A stretch of 64,000 nt of DNA, taken from the NCBI GenBank assembly GCA_963995525.1, contig OZ023206.1, forward strand, positions 48,835,981 through 48,899,980. The letters run 5' to 3'. This stretch comes from Escarpia spicata. Taxonomy: Eukaryota; Annelida; Polychaeta; Sabellida; Siboglinidae. The translations under genes and the position numbers were made by a program. How positions within the stretch are numbered: the stretch's first letter is position 1; each line of letters begins with the position of its first letter. The notes under the pieces are model-generated. The model was not told the DNA's origin and ran no database searches. It worked only from the letters and a program-made list of their open reading frames with translations. This document shows positions 13,416-26,399 of this stretch, piece after piece.

Positions 13416-13692
13416 GAGAACAGAGAATGAGTGAGTGAATGAGTGAATATGTGAGTGAATGAGAGAGAAAGGGGGAAGGGATAGAAATATGGAAAGGAGA
13501 GATAAACTGAGGGGTTGTGTCAATATAAAACAAGCGCTACAATTTGCAAGAAAATGTCCACACATTAAAAGAAAGAAAGAAAGATAACGCATATTTCAAA
13601 TATTATTATAATGCTATTTACATTGCAATTATACGGCAGAGATACACATATTACACAAAACATCCGATAAGGTATAAGAGGTTAAAACTTAC

Positions 13693-13989
13693 ATCAACAG
13701 GGTCGATCCATTGTAAACTGCTTTCTTGCTCAGAGACGATTGATCTCAAAGCACTCTTTAGATCCGTAGATTCGAACGTCCCGGAATCATCAAATACTTT
13801 TCCTCCTGTCGAAGCGGCTAATGGAATAAGCTTCTTCTCGGCTTTATCAGTGTTGAGAATCACATGCATAGTGACTCCCTTGTCGATCATTTCTTGTCGT
13901 GTAGTATTCACATAAGGTTCTACGTTCTCGTCTCCATCGGTCACTAGTACCAGTATACCACCTTCGGTGTCTCCGCTGTCCTCCAGCAG
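13693..13989 (-). CDS. CLCA exon: VWA domain second half
   Basis: A 297-bp exon (99 codons, phase 0 to 0) between ACCTGTAG and GTAAGT. ILVLVTDGDENVEPY carries the third MIDAS aspartate (TDG), and GVTMHVILNTDKAEKKLIPL is the following Rossmann strand and helix. FESTDLKSALRSIVSEQESS closes the VWA domain. The frame is fully open. With DVSGSM (18.4-kb exon) and GGTAIGKGL (14.6-kb exon), all MIDAS elements are present, so metal binding is expected. Confidence 0.95.
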
Positions 13990-14164
13990 CTACAGGTATA
14001 AATTGTCATTAGTTGCACGTTTCCCTGCACAAATGTTGGTTGTTATAGTATTATATCGAATAAACCTCTATACACGTAGTGCATACAAATTGTTGAAGAA
14101 ATAACATAAAATAAAGCATTTTAGTCACGTATGAAACCGACTGGCGGCCGAACCAAATATATAT

Positions 14165-14245
14165 TGGGTGGGCTGACCCGGAGCAACAGCACGATTTCGC
14201 TGTCGGATCCTGATATCGAAAGACGGTGGGGGGTGCTGATGATTG
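14165..14245. repeat. Fragment of the CTGCCA-type MITE
   Basis: The minus strand reads CCCCCCACCGTCTTTCGATA followed by TCAGGATCCGACAGCG, which matches the inner part of the MITE at 39.1, 40.7, 47.7 and 20.1 kb. By chance one frame spells SDSEIVLLL, resembling a CLCA VWA strand. It is not an exon. Confidence 0.6.
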
Positions 14246-14289
14246 TAAAGTACCAAAGATCTAAGCGGCACGTATGCGTGTGCCTGTGC

Positions 14290-14350
14290 GTGTTGGCGGC
14301 GCGGCTAGTGTAGTGGTTAGCACATCCGCCTGGCATGCCAGTGCCCTGAA
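14290..14350 (+). other. tRNA-like SINE head (weak)
   Basis: The stretch GCTAGTGTAGTGGTTAGCAC resembles a tRNA D-arm and A-box of the type used by SINEs. No intact B-box follows at the right distance. It is intronic in the CLCA gene, so at most a decayed SINE. Confidence 0.35.
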
Positions 14351-14615
14351 TGAACCACTGAAGACGCCCAGCGCCCTGGCAGTGACTACCGTCAGTGCCA
14401 GCATATAAAGGTCGGTTTGGCTATAATGTTCTAAAAAAGACTAACCAGTTGAATGAGACCTCATAAGATCATTACATTGTAACCACAATAATACAGTCAG
14501 TTAATTGAACGTTGCAGACCTCAGGAAAAAATGAAGAACTAGGAACTAGGCATGTACAGAAGTGCATTCGTGTGCGCCTGTGCATGTGTGGATAGGTGCA
14601 TGGTGTCTGCTGTAC

Positions 14616-14832
14616 CTTCACGCCTTGAAGCAACCCTTTTCCTATAGCTGTGCCTCCGTCTGCGTAAATCGGTAGTTTGTCAACAATTTTTTGGCGGTCA
14701 CCTTCACATGTAATTTCCCACCAGTGTAGCGGCGTTGCTGCTAAAAGTAACAAGACCTACGGACATGTCTTGCTGAACGACTCTCATCAGAAAATTATCT
14801 GACGCGTGATGCAACTTCTTAAGCCGTGACAC
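14616..14832 (-). CDS. CLCA exon: VWA domain middle, with 1-bp frameshift
   Basis: This exon runs from TTTTACAG to GTACAG. The frame starts VSRLKKLHHASDNFLMRVVQ and continues to SVGLVTFSSNAATLV. It then hits a stop within five codons unless one G of a GGG run is ignored, after which EITCEGDRQKIVDKLP and ADGGTAIGKGL follow in frame and splice in phase 0. The exon is 217 bp, one more than the 216 the flanking phases demand. Either this allele or assembly has a 1-bp insertion or the gene copy is broken. GGT supplies the MIDAS threonine. Confidence 0.88.
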
Positions 14833-14881
14833 CTGTAAAAAATACAAATGCAATTAAATAAAACAATGATATAATTATAAT

Positions 14882-16270
<1,389 letters not shown>

Positions 16271-16274
16271 TACT

Positions 16275-17832
16275 CTCAGATTTAACAAGATTGCCATCCA
16301 GAGAATTAACTCTAGGTGGCAGGTGGACAAGGAAGCCCTTTGGCTTATCAAGAGTCCTATCCCTTTATCTATGGGTATCCCGCCCTTCTAAGGTATGTGT
16401 CGATTTAATTTATTTTATTTACATATTCACGCTATTAGCATCCACACAATCAGCAGATAATCTGTTCCTTTGTGAAAATGAGAACTTTCTTATATCTAAT
16501 CTACATTGCTCATTTGCTAATGTAACTTCATGTCGTCTAGTCCTTCTATCTTTCTTAATTGAGAAAAAAATATTTCTATGAATATTTTCATCACCATTCA
16601 TTATTTTAAACACTTCTATCTGATCTCCTCTCAATCTCCTGGTCTCTAGTGTTGTTAAGCATCATTTCTTTAGGCGAATTATTTAGTAACTAATATCCCT
16701 CAGTTTTTGTATCATTTTAGTTGCTCTCCTCTCTACTCTTTCTCCACCATGTGATTTTTTATTAGTCTTTCTAATAATTTGCAAATCACTGATGTTAAAC
16801 TCACTGGTCTATAGTTCTCTGACTTGTTTCTCGAACCTTTTTTTAAATAACGGTATAATGTCTTTCCATTCTAAAGGAACCACTCCCTCTTCTAATGACA
16901 AATTGAAAACTGTTGCAAGCGGTACGCTAATTTGTTCTACAATTTCCAATAGTAGTTTGGGCGGAATCCCATCCATTCCAGGAGATTTAATATCCTTCAT
17001 AGCCCTTATTTTCTTAGCCACCAATTCCTTGGTTACAATTAATTGTCCTAAATAGCCTGAATCTGCCTCTTTGAACATAGTCTCTGGTACTGGCATTGAA
17101 CTAATATTTTCCCTGGTAAACACTGAACTAAAGTACTCATTCAGGTCTTCTGCGTTAAGAATCCCTCTGATATTATATTTCCAGCACTATCTTCTAGAGA
17201 ACCGACCTTATCTTGAACTTTCTGTTTGCTTCGAACATACGCATAAAAACTCTTGCTGTCATGTTTTATATTACTAGCTAATTGTTGTTCATAGCTTCTC
17301 ATTGAATTTTGTATTTCAGCTGTAGCTTGGTTAAGTGCTTCTTTATAACTGTTGTAGTCTTCATAATTTCCAGTACATCTATATGACTTACACGTCATTT
17401 GTTTATACTTAAGTGTTCTAATGGCTTCTTTCGATAAGTGTTTCATTTTGGACCGTTTCCCTTGTTTTTGAAGGGTACAATTTATCGACTATGCACTCAA
17501 TTTCACTCTTTAATATATTCCAGCATTCTGTTCCTGTCTTGTTTTTAGTGTGTTATTCCAGTCTATCTTTGCTAAATATTTCCTCATGTCCTTATACCTT
17601 CCTTTATGGAAATTTCTCCTACACTGCTTTTTACCATTCCTTTCTGATTTTACTTGTGATCACTACTCCCCAGTGGCTCACATATCTTGACATTGTCAAC
17701 TAATTCATTCTGTGAGGACAAAACTATGTCTAATACATTCTCACCCCTGGTTGGTTCTAGCACATGTTGAGAAAGGAAAGTATCTTGAACAAAAACTAAA
17801 AACTTGTGGTCCTCATGTGTAAACAAACCCAA
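16275..17832 (-). mobile_element. LINE fragment (CR1/Jockey-like), copy C, internally deleted
   Basis: From high to low coordinates, the minus strand shows the end of an endonuclease domain (LGSSDHK), a linker region (SFYAYVRSKQKVQDKVGSLE), and an RT N-terminus (IKSPGMDGIPPKLLLEIVEQ, then GVVPLEWKDIIPLFKK). Near 16,745-16,760 it jumps directly to the 3' tail, so the catalytic RT core is deleted. It lies in the CLCA intron on the same strand as the gene. It is the only copy retaining endonuclease-side sequence. Confidence 0.88.
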
Positions 17833-18410
17833 GTATATTTGTTTGAAACTTATTTACATACATAAAAGTTATGATATCAGTCAATCTGAGCGTAATAACT
17901 AAGAGGAATGAATGTGTTTTAGAGGTTAAGAAGTTTACTTTCCCATTACGTTAATTCGTCATATATAAGGAAGAGTTGGATTTTGCATTATGTTGTCTTG
18001 AATTATATTACATAATAATTGGTATTATAAAAGAGAATGGTACTCTGGCGTACAGTTGGCTGACGATTTGATGATGATTGATGATTTGGGCTGAACATTT
18101 ATAATCGTATTGGATATACACAACAATTTTGTTTACTGTTATTGTCATATTCGTTTGAAAATATGGGATTTGAATAATCATGGGTTCAACCTATTTGCAA
18201 TTATCACATTTCAGGGTACATAAGTTCGGTGCCCTCCCTAAGACTGTTTACGTGTAGATATATTTTGATATATTGCTTGCTCTATCCGGATAATAATTTT
18301 TCGTGCAAATCCATACAAATCAGCTAGTAGTGTGCGTGGGTGGGGGGAGCTAGCGCGTGTGCATGTGCAGTGTGTATATTTGTATATGTTTGTATGTTGT
18401 GCGTGCTCAC
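17833..18410. other. Intron sequence, nothing recognised
   Basis: AT-rich intronic DNA between LINE copy C and the MIDAS exon. I see no repeats or ORFs of interest. Confidence 0.4.
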
Positions 18411-18535
18411 CCCGTTTGTTGTACTTCCCATACTGCCCGACACGTCCAGTATCATCACTATTTGTTTGTTCTGCGCTTGGACGTAGTGGAAGGAAGGCTT
18501 TGGGCTATCTTCGTCAGCGAGAGTGCGGCTATGCA
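18411..18535 (-). CDS. CLCA exon: VWA start with MIDAS DVSGSM
   Basis: A 125-bp exon after ATAATTTACAG, phase 1 to phase 0, with donor GTGAGC. KPSFHYVQAQNKQIVMILDV followed by SGSMG is the first VWA strand and the metal-ion-dependent adhesion site motif DxSxS. It matches CLCA P-T-F-x-L-L-Q-x-G-x-R-I-V-C-L-V-L-D-x-S-G-S-M. All splice junctions are canonical. Confidence 0.93.
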
Positions 18536-19726
18536 CTGTAAATTATATAATATAACGTACAATGTAAACTATGCAGTGCGTTGCCAGCAGTACACATCAA
18601 TATTACTTTTCTTGAAGTTATTAAACTTGAATTGTGGAAATTTTGTATTGAATTTATACAATTATATAAATTTTATGTTAAACATCTGGAACGTTGCATG
18701 TATTTTGTGTATTATATGTATCGATTCCAGACAAAGAGATCTCATAAAAACGTAATGACAAGAATGAACAACCTGTCAATGTTATGCACAACTGCAACAT
18801 TGTGACATAACAATTGTATCTCAAATATAAATATTGTGTATGTAAATTCATATTATTTTGTTCTCAGTAACAACTTAGAATAAAACTATATGGTTCATAC
18901 AAAGTGACATGATTGTTGATTCAACACTTATCAGCGTAGCATAACTGTGTGGTAAATGGCAACATATCTACATTATGGTGGTTATCTAAAGAAGGTAGTC
19001 CGCTCGATTGTATTGTAAAATCACGCGATACAATACAAACTATGCCTATTGTAGCGGACGGACCGTCCAAATGTGTTTTAATGAACAGTTTATTGTTGTT
19101 GAAATGTAAGTGTTTCTTGGCGGAAACAGTTTGTTTACATGGCAGCGCGCTTTCGAGGGCAATGTATCAGATCCTATTATAAACGAGATGCGTGCGTGAG
19201 TATCACGTGATACGTCCAATCGTCCCCGTCGGGTCACGAAGTTCTTCGGTACTATACGAACTCGCTATTTGGGGATTTGAATGACAGCTCGGCGATACAT
19301 ATTAACACTGAACAGTTGAAATCAAAAGTTGTATATGCTGCGCTAAAACATATTTGGGTGGTAAGTGTATTATAATACTAAATAGTTTATACTGTATTAC
19401 GCAATTATAAAATAAAAACAAACGGACGACCTAATTTTAAGGCATGCTACTATCTTCCTAGACTCGTTTTAACATGAATTCCCCTCTCCTCTCTTTTACA
19501 GCTGTTATCATTAATAATAATAATTATACAATTTATTTTATTGCAATAGTGAGATTGAATAAAATTACCGAATACCAGGTCGTTTTTTTAAATATCACAC
19601 GTATCTTCACAGAAAGCAATACAACTCCATAAACAACGATATCCGTGCTATCAGGGGCACTTATACGGTTGCAAGTCTGTCGAATTACCAGCAGTAGCGT
19701 GCCACAACACTACTTAAACTACTGAC
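18536..19726. other. CLCA intron
   Basis: This is intronic by the model linking the exons at 18.4 and 19.7 kb. It has no recognisable mobile element. A short higher-GC patch near 19,130-19,250 has open frames on both strands with no family match. Confidence 0.5.
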
Positions 19727-19862
19727 CGCCAAGAAAGTCTCCGTGTCCACGCATGACCTCCCACGCACTGCGGCCGCCACACACGTCGTTGTGTTGATTC
19801 GGAGCCTCGTCGTTGTGCAACGTCTCCGGGTTACTTTCATCGTTGTCACAAAACGTTTCTAC
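19727..19862 (-). CDS. CLCA exon: end of metallohydrolase domain
   Basis: A 136-bp exon between GCGTTGTAG and GTCAGT, phase 0 to 1. It reads VETFCDNDESNPETLHNDEA then PNQHNDVCGGRSAWEVMRGH. This is the conserved CLCA segment VEFC..xNHNxEAPNxQNxxC..RSxWEV with both cysteines, just before the VWA domain. The split codon gives DFLGVHSRTLADEDSPKPSF across the junction, with spacing like that in vertebrate CLCA. It is too short to appear as a long ORF. It is the most 5' exon I could find; about 230 upstream residues, including the HExxH site, are missing. Confidence 0.9.
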
Positions 19863-20013
19863 CTACAACGCAACTTTCATGAAAACATTAGGTGTAATTT
19901 TCCAGACAAAAAACAGGAGCTATTTGACAAAAATATTTATAAATTATCTACATAATAACATCCTCCACTAACAATTGTTAATGAGCATAGAGTAGTGTGG
20001 TCGAATTATATAT

Positions 20014-20085
20014 CTTCGCGATGGCGCAATTGCTCCAGCATTGGATTCTCAACCGAGAGAACCCGGATACGAATTCTACGCCTGC
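20014..20085 (+). other. tRNA-like SINE head
   Basis: GATGGCGCAATTGCTCCAGC resembles an A-box and D-arm, and CCCGGATACGAATTC occupies the B-box position with two changes. It lies immediately left of the MITE-like repeat at 20,086, so the two may form one composite element. Confidence 0.4.
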
Positions 20086-20485
20086 CAGCTCTCCCGTGAA
20101 ATCCCGGAGTCTCCCGTATTGTTGGTGTATTTCCCTCTCTCCTGGAATTCAGGCAATTCTCGCGGATTTTCTCTAAAAATCCCCAACAGCACCCCGTCCC
20201 CGTCTTCGAGCTCGACAACACGGGAGACGTACTGAACTGCTGAATTTCGGGCGAAAAATCTCCATTAGCACCTCCTCGTCTCCGAGACAGGGCGACACCG
20301 CGGGAGACGTGACGAGACGTGCCAAACTGCTTAATTTTGACGAAGAATCTCCAAAAGCACCCTGCCCCGTCTACCGATGTCAAGATCCGAGACAGCGCGA
20401 CGAGACAACACGACATGGGAAACATGCTGATCCGCTAATGAATCTCCCGGATTCCAGATACATAAAGTTAGCAGATATGGACTCC
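20086..20485. repeat. CTGCCA-type MITE, diverged long copy
   Basis: It starts GCCTGCCAGCTCTCCCGTG and ends near AAAGTTAGCAGATATGG. Internal blocks (GTCTTCGAGCTCGACAACAC, GATCCGAGACAGCGCGAC, AATCTCCCGGATT) are shared with the copies at 39.1, 40.7 and 47.7 kb. Here an internal module is present two to three times, making the copy about 400 bp. It is non-coding; the 139-codon minus-strand ORF over it is an artefact. Confidence 0.7.
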
Positions 20486-20769
20486 TGGGCTGCCTTGTCG
20501 AACCTGGGACAAGTTCATTTATAATAATATTTGTACATTTATATAGCGCCCTGTTTAACCAAAACTACTGAAAGGCGCTTTACAAACTGATTAAAACAAT
20601 TTATAAACAAAACAAAAAACTAAAAACATACAAACTAGTATATATATATAAACAGTGTATGGAAAATTAAAACTAGAGGTCTTAGATATGTAAATTACAA
20701 ATTATCTCTATAATACACACACGAAACTATCTATGCAACATGCAATAAAAGTGAGTTTATATAAAATGT

Positions 20770-21262
<493 letters not shown>

Positions 21263-21299
21263 GAACGTGGCTAACATGGTCAATAAAGGTAATGCATAC

Positions 21300-22250
21300 A
21301 TGAAATAGTTAATAGAAGTAATACACCCATGAAAGTAGTCTATAAATTTAGTACAGTTTAAGACATGCGAAGACAGACATTGCTATTAAATTGCTGTCGT
21401 TTGGGCTGTATAAGATAAGTTGTCAAGATACTCATCTAAATAGACATGTATGCCCATAAACACACATATTATCCAACAGTCGGCTTGCATATGGTATGCA
21501 CTTAACTACTAGTTAGTTAAGACGACTTATTTCCTGGGGAACGAAGGTGTTTTTGAACCTTTTTTGCATATTGGGGATCGGTATCGTCTTTGAGACGGAA
21601 AAATGTCAAACTATTTGTGCAATGGGTGGGCGGGGTCATTGGTCATCGTATTCATTGGTCATTGGCCTTTTCTGACCTTCGTGCCTTCATATATCTGAGA
21701 TACAGGGTGAGGGGATGTCTATAACCTTTGAAGCAATTTTACAGATACGAAGAAACATGTTTTTGTTTAAGAGAGATAGAGCAGGGAATAAACATATACT
21801 CCAATATGTAAACACTGACTCTATAACGCTTTTGTGCAACATTAGTAGAAGATCTTAGTTTCTTTAATAGTTAGAGTTTTTTGTTGTTGATGGATTGCAT
21901 GGACTTCTGGATATCACTTATCATAAACATACTTCAGTGCATGTTGCACGGATTTGGCACGTTACCTATCGTGAATTATGAACATTTATATAATAACCTG
22001 GTCTATTGGACATTAACCTTTGTAAAATTGTGAATGGTGCTGCACTGTTTATGTTATAATAAACTGCCTTGATGTTTTTCCAGTGATATCCTGTTGTAAG
22101 ATTTGTCACACTCAGTTATAGGGGCCATGTTATCTTTAATCTCCCACACCATTACTTGATTGACCTATAACATGTGTTCTTTTTATTTACATGGTGAACA
22201 CATTTTTAATTCAGTCAAAGTTTAGGGGAGTGATACATGTCCAATGTAAA
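21300..22250. other. Non-coding, nothing recognised
   Basis: AT-rich DNA without a recognised gene. Short direct repeats of CATTGGTC occur near 21,638-21,662. Confidence 0.4.
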
Positions 22251-22254
22251 TCTG

Positions 22255-23360
22255 CTAGGCACTGTTCAGTAAAAGGTCCTTAAGTGCAGAAAATGGTCCG
22301 GTAAATATTATTCTACTAATCCCTGTTTACAGGGAAACTGTGAGCACTAGGATAAATAAGTAGGTCATGTTAAAACAGGAATGTACAAGGTTACATAACA
22401 TAAAATTATATATTGGCAACTTCCATCCCTCAAACGTTGACTGCGCCACTTCAGAATTAATTCGTACTACTACGGTAAATTATGTAATTTATTCTAATAC
22501 ATAAGTCAAGTATGAAATGTAGGTAAAATTAATACTGTTGAAAATACATTTGATATATTGACAATATCCATCCCTCAAAAGTTACAGTGTGCTAATTTTT
22601 TATTAATTAATTACAGCTAAATTATGCAATTATGTTTCGTATATAATTCAAAAGTAAAACAGAAGGTCAAAAAGTAGGTTGTATTAAAAGTTTGTACTTA
22701 CAAGGTCACACTTCATTAAAGTTGTTATGTGTTAATATCTTTGACAGTTGTAATCCCTCAAAAATCCAGTGTGCACATTTATTAATTAATTACGCCATTA
22801 ATTCCAGTACATAGGTGAAATGTGAAATATAGGTCAAATAAATAGGTCATGCTCTAATAGCCATTTACAAGTTTACATAGCATTAAAGTCATTATATTAG
22901 CAATTTTGCATCCAAACGATAACTGCCAATTTCCTAATTAATTGAAATTAATCCCATTATATAGGTCACATCTAGGTCAAACGTGGAATGTAGGTCAACT
23001 GTGAAGGTCAAGGCAAGGTCACCAAAATTGGCATTTCCTAAAGGGAAATGATTCATCCAGTGGGTGCATTTAAAAATTAATTATGCCATAAATTCCAGTA
23101 TATAGGTCAAATGTGAAATATAGGTCAAATAAATAGGTCAAGTTCAAATAGCCGTTTAAAAGTTGCATAGTATTAAAGTCATTATATTGGCAATTTTCAT
23201 ACTTCAAACGTTAACAGTGCTCATTTCCTAATTAATTTTCAGTTAAATGATGTCATTAATAGGAATTAATCCCATGCGGTGGGCCAAATCTAGGTCAAAA
23301 GTGGAATGTGAAGGTCAACTCAAGGTCATAAAAAAATTGACATATCCTTAATGGTTGCAC
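22255..23360 (+). repeat. Diverged tandem repeat rich in AGGTCA
   Basis: Four to five diverged units of roughly 150-300 bp share blocks such as CATTAAAGTCATTATATTGG, CTAATTAATT, and ATAGGTCAAATGTGAAATAT. The hexamer AGGTCA recurs more than a dozen times (for example near 22,961-23,030 and 23,104-23,140). It is non-coding. Confidence 0.7.
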
Positions 23361-24240
23361 CATTTTCGATTTCACATACCTAAGTTAAAAAGTGTCAATA
23401 TTATTACTATTTCCCCATCAATTAAATGCAGTCCTCATGCAGCCTGTGCACAAGAAATGGACTGAAAGCTAATAGAAAAAAAATGCCACCATTTTAAGAT
23501 TTAAAAGTTGAATAGCGCCGTAAATATTGAAGATATCAAAACAATTTAAAACGGGTAATAAACTACATGTCATTATCCATCGTGTGGCACCAATTAAATG
23601 ATGATATAACACATTCTATACTTTTGTTGACATACCTATCCAAGGGGTATCCTTGTCTAATGTGCACTATGAAAAGCTCCTGACAGAAAGCCAGTGCCAA
23701 TCACCATCGGATAACATAAAATAATGGTAAATAATACCACATTTAAAAGTTCATTGAAAGTTAATTGTGATTTTTTTCAATTAAATTAACCTCTTGCAGT
23801 AAAGTTAATTAATTCAATTTGTGGTTTTCTAGAACATTAATTAATGAAATTAACTTAATTAGGTTAATTGAATTAACAATGGAACTTAACCCAATCCTGG
23901 TCACAATCAACATTTTGCACGTGACTTCTGTCAAGCGTTGCTTTTGCCAACGATGTTTATAACACTTAAATATGTGAATTACATTGCTATTGCGTCATGA
24001 CATCTCATACATCATGTATAACCACATACAGCTGTCACCTTAACAACTTTGCTTTGTAAATGTTTTCGTCATAAAGAAATACTTTTAGGGCTGGAACTTG
24101 AACAAAATACGTGTTTGGCATCCATTTTGTATGGCTTGACTTAGGTTTTGCAAGGCAACAGGTCACGTGATGGATAGGTAACTTCCTTCTGAATTTTGTC
24201 ATTTTTATTTATTAAAATTTATTTTTACTAAGAAGGCATT
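23361..24240. other. AT-rich, nothing recognised
   Basis: No gene seen. A TTAATTAATT-rich stretch with overlapping short palindromes lies near 23,760-23,880. Confidence 0.4.
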
Positions 24241-24249
24241 GGTAGCCAA

Positions 24250-25200
24250 TGAACATTATTTTTGGTCATGCCTCTTGCAAAGCAGTTACGATCTGTTATA
24301 GAGAGAAGTCACGTACAAGAAGCTCTGGCGAAACAGGGGGTATGTCAAGGACAAAGTTTAGGTGACATTAAGGATGGTTCTGGCTACAGTCATTTAAATG
24401 AGTGGGGAAGAAATACATATAGATTATCTGTATTTCTTCCCTACTCAATCTATCCTTAACATTCAGCTGTGATGGTGCTCCAGTGTTTGCTTTCTCAAAC
24501 AAAAGCATATGGCCACTTCAGTGTGTCATTAATTAATTGCCTTTCGATCTGAAGAAGAAACACGTTTTGCTGCACACCTTAAGGTTTGGAAAATCTAAAC
24601 CAAGATTGAAACATACCTGAAGCCATTTGTCGATGAAATTACTCATTTGCATGACAATGACTTCACCTGGCTTGATAAAAGTGGTGAAGAACATGTCAGT
24701 AAGTGTGTTGCTGTAGTTGCAGTGTATGATGCAGTAGCAAGGTGTATGCTTCAAAAGTTTAAACAGTTCAATGGGTTCTTTGGTTGCGGTTTCTGCGAGC
24801 AGGAAGGAACTAGGAGAGCAAAAGGTCGAGGCACCATGCAGGTATACCCTCAGACGGAGAACATTCCTGAAGTACGAACGCATACCAGAATCGCGCATTA
24901 TGCCACAATTGTTGCAACAAATGATAGGGATTCCGTGAGGGGAATGAAAAGTGCTAGCCCATTGCTTCTGCTACCAAAGTGTGACATAATTAATGGTTTG
25001 TGCCAGACTTCATGCGCTGTGTTTGCCTGGGTGTTGTGAAACAGTTTGTAGAGCTACGGATGGATGGCAAAAATCATGATCAACCATTCTACCTGAAGCG
25101 TCAGCAGTGTGTGCATGTTGACACTAACATGGAGGCAATTAAATCACCATCTGAAATAAACAGAAGTATCGCTCTCTAACTGAACGTCAAATTAGTATGA
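24250..25200 (+). pseudogene. Decayed EnSpm/CACTA-type transposase
   Basis: The plus strand contains segments of the metazoan EnSpm transposase in order: PLAKQLRSVIERSHVQEAL, then NELPFDLKKKHVLLHTLRFG (frame-corrected), the open block 24,647-25,000 with LQKFKQFNGFFGCGFCEQEG and GRGTMQVYPQTE, then SPLLLLPKCDIINGL. A one-base loss in a T-run then shifts the frame, and VPDFMRCVCLGVVKQFVEL continues. The order and motifs fit the family (VPDxMHCVCLGV is a hallmark). In-frame stops precede 24,640, so the gene is dead. A block of TATAGAA satellite follows at 25.6 kb. Confidence 0.82.
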
Positions 25201-25214
25201 CCCGTGTGGTCGGT

Positions 25215-25545
25215 TTGTCTTCCAGGTTTTCCTTCCCGTAGGTCAATGTCTTCCATGACTAGTGGACTTGATCTGCCCATGGTTTCAAGTCAGAGTTTTC
25301 CTTCTCCTAGACCCACTGCCTGTCAAGGCTAATGAGTTGGGTCTACCCAGGTTTTAAATCAGAATTGTCCCTCTCCTAGATCCCTAGCATGTTAGCCTGG
25401 GGCCGTAAGGTGCCCAGTTACCGCAGTGTACCACAAGGAGATCATGCTAGTCTTGTCTATGGAGAGGCTATGTACCAGCAGGGGAGACTTGCGCACTCAT
25501 GTCCCTTTTCGCATCTGTGAAGGGACTAGCTGGCGGTCACAATTA
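25215..25545. repeat. Short diverged direct repeats
   Basis: About three imperfect copies of a segment containing CCAGGTTTTxAATCAGAxTTxTCC and CTCCTAGAxCC between the transposase remnant and the satellite block. Non-coding. Confidence 0.45.
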
Positions 25546-25589
25546 TATATATATCAAGATAATAAATCATCCACACAACAAGCTGTATA

Positions 25590-26399
25590 GACCATTCCAT
25601 AGAAAGTTACAGTAGCCATGGATTCTATAGAATAGTCTATAGTGTTCTACAGATTTCTACAGAAACCAAAACAACTATAGAAATTTTACCGAATTTTACA
25701 GGAATTGCATTTCTAGGGAATTCTGTAGAATTGTATGTAGTTATCTATAGAATGTTCGAGTTTTCTGAAGAATCTTACTGAAAACTTTAGGTCCTCTAAA
25801 AACTATAGAATTCTATAGAATATGTTATAGTTTTATGTAGAATCCTACAAAAAACTATAGGTTCTCTAAAAACTATAGGATTCTATAGAATATTCATTAG
25901 TTTTCTCTAAAATCCTACAGACAACTATAGGTTGTCTAAAGACTATACGATTTTACAGAATATTATATAGTTTTCTCTAAAATCCTACAGAAAACTATAG
26001 GTTTTCTAAAAACTATAGAATCGTATAGAAATATTTTATAGTTTTCTATAGATTCCTACAAAAAACGTATAGGTTGTCTAAAAACTATAGGATTCTATAG
26101 AATATTGTATAGTTTTCAATAGATTCCTACAACAAAACTTATAGGTTGTCTAAAAGTAAAACCTATAGGATTCTGTAGAATATTCTATAGTTTTATATAG
26201 AATCCTACATAAATGTATAGGCTCTCTAAAACTATAGCATATTCTATATAATTCAATAGAATTTTATGTAGAATTCTGTAGGAAATTAAGATTCCTATAA
26301 CCAGTTTATAATTTTCTATAGAATATTATAGAAAAATTATAGAATACTATATAATACTATAGGAAATTTATAGTTTTCTATATAATTTTTTGCTAAGGG
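25590..26399. repeat. TATAGAA satellite block 1 with element terminus
   Basis: About twelve diverged units of roughly 70 bp built from the palindrome TATAGAATATTCTATAG plus TTTTCTATAGAATCCTAC and AACTATAGGTTCTCTAAAA. The right end, TATATAATTTTTTGCTAAGGG, is the same sequence that closes the 7.3-kb foldback element at 62,769 and, inverted, opens it at 55,435. The left end lacks that terminus. Confidence 0.9.

Noticed and set aside
14121..14336. Minus-strand ORF containing SGSDSEIVLLL, resembling a CLCA VWA strand
   Set aside because: The DNA matches the CTGCCA-type MITE. The true exon with the following VWA strand starts at 13,989 and splices in phase directly from 14,616.
19046..19237. Minus-strand ORF near the CLCA MIDAS exon
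   Set aside because: Checked as a possible CLCA exon; it has none of the conserved family residues and falls within an intron whose flanking phases already match.
20006..20425. 139-codon minus-strand ORF
   Set aside because: Lies wholly in the MITE-like repeat. Corresponding frames in other copies are broken.
25590..26399. CRISPR-like array of repeats with spacers
   Set aside because: The repeats are diverged, palindromic and contiguous without unique spacers. The DNA is eukaryotic and there are no cas genes.
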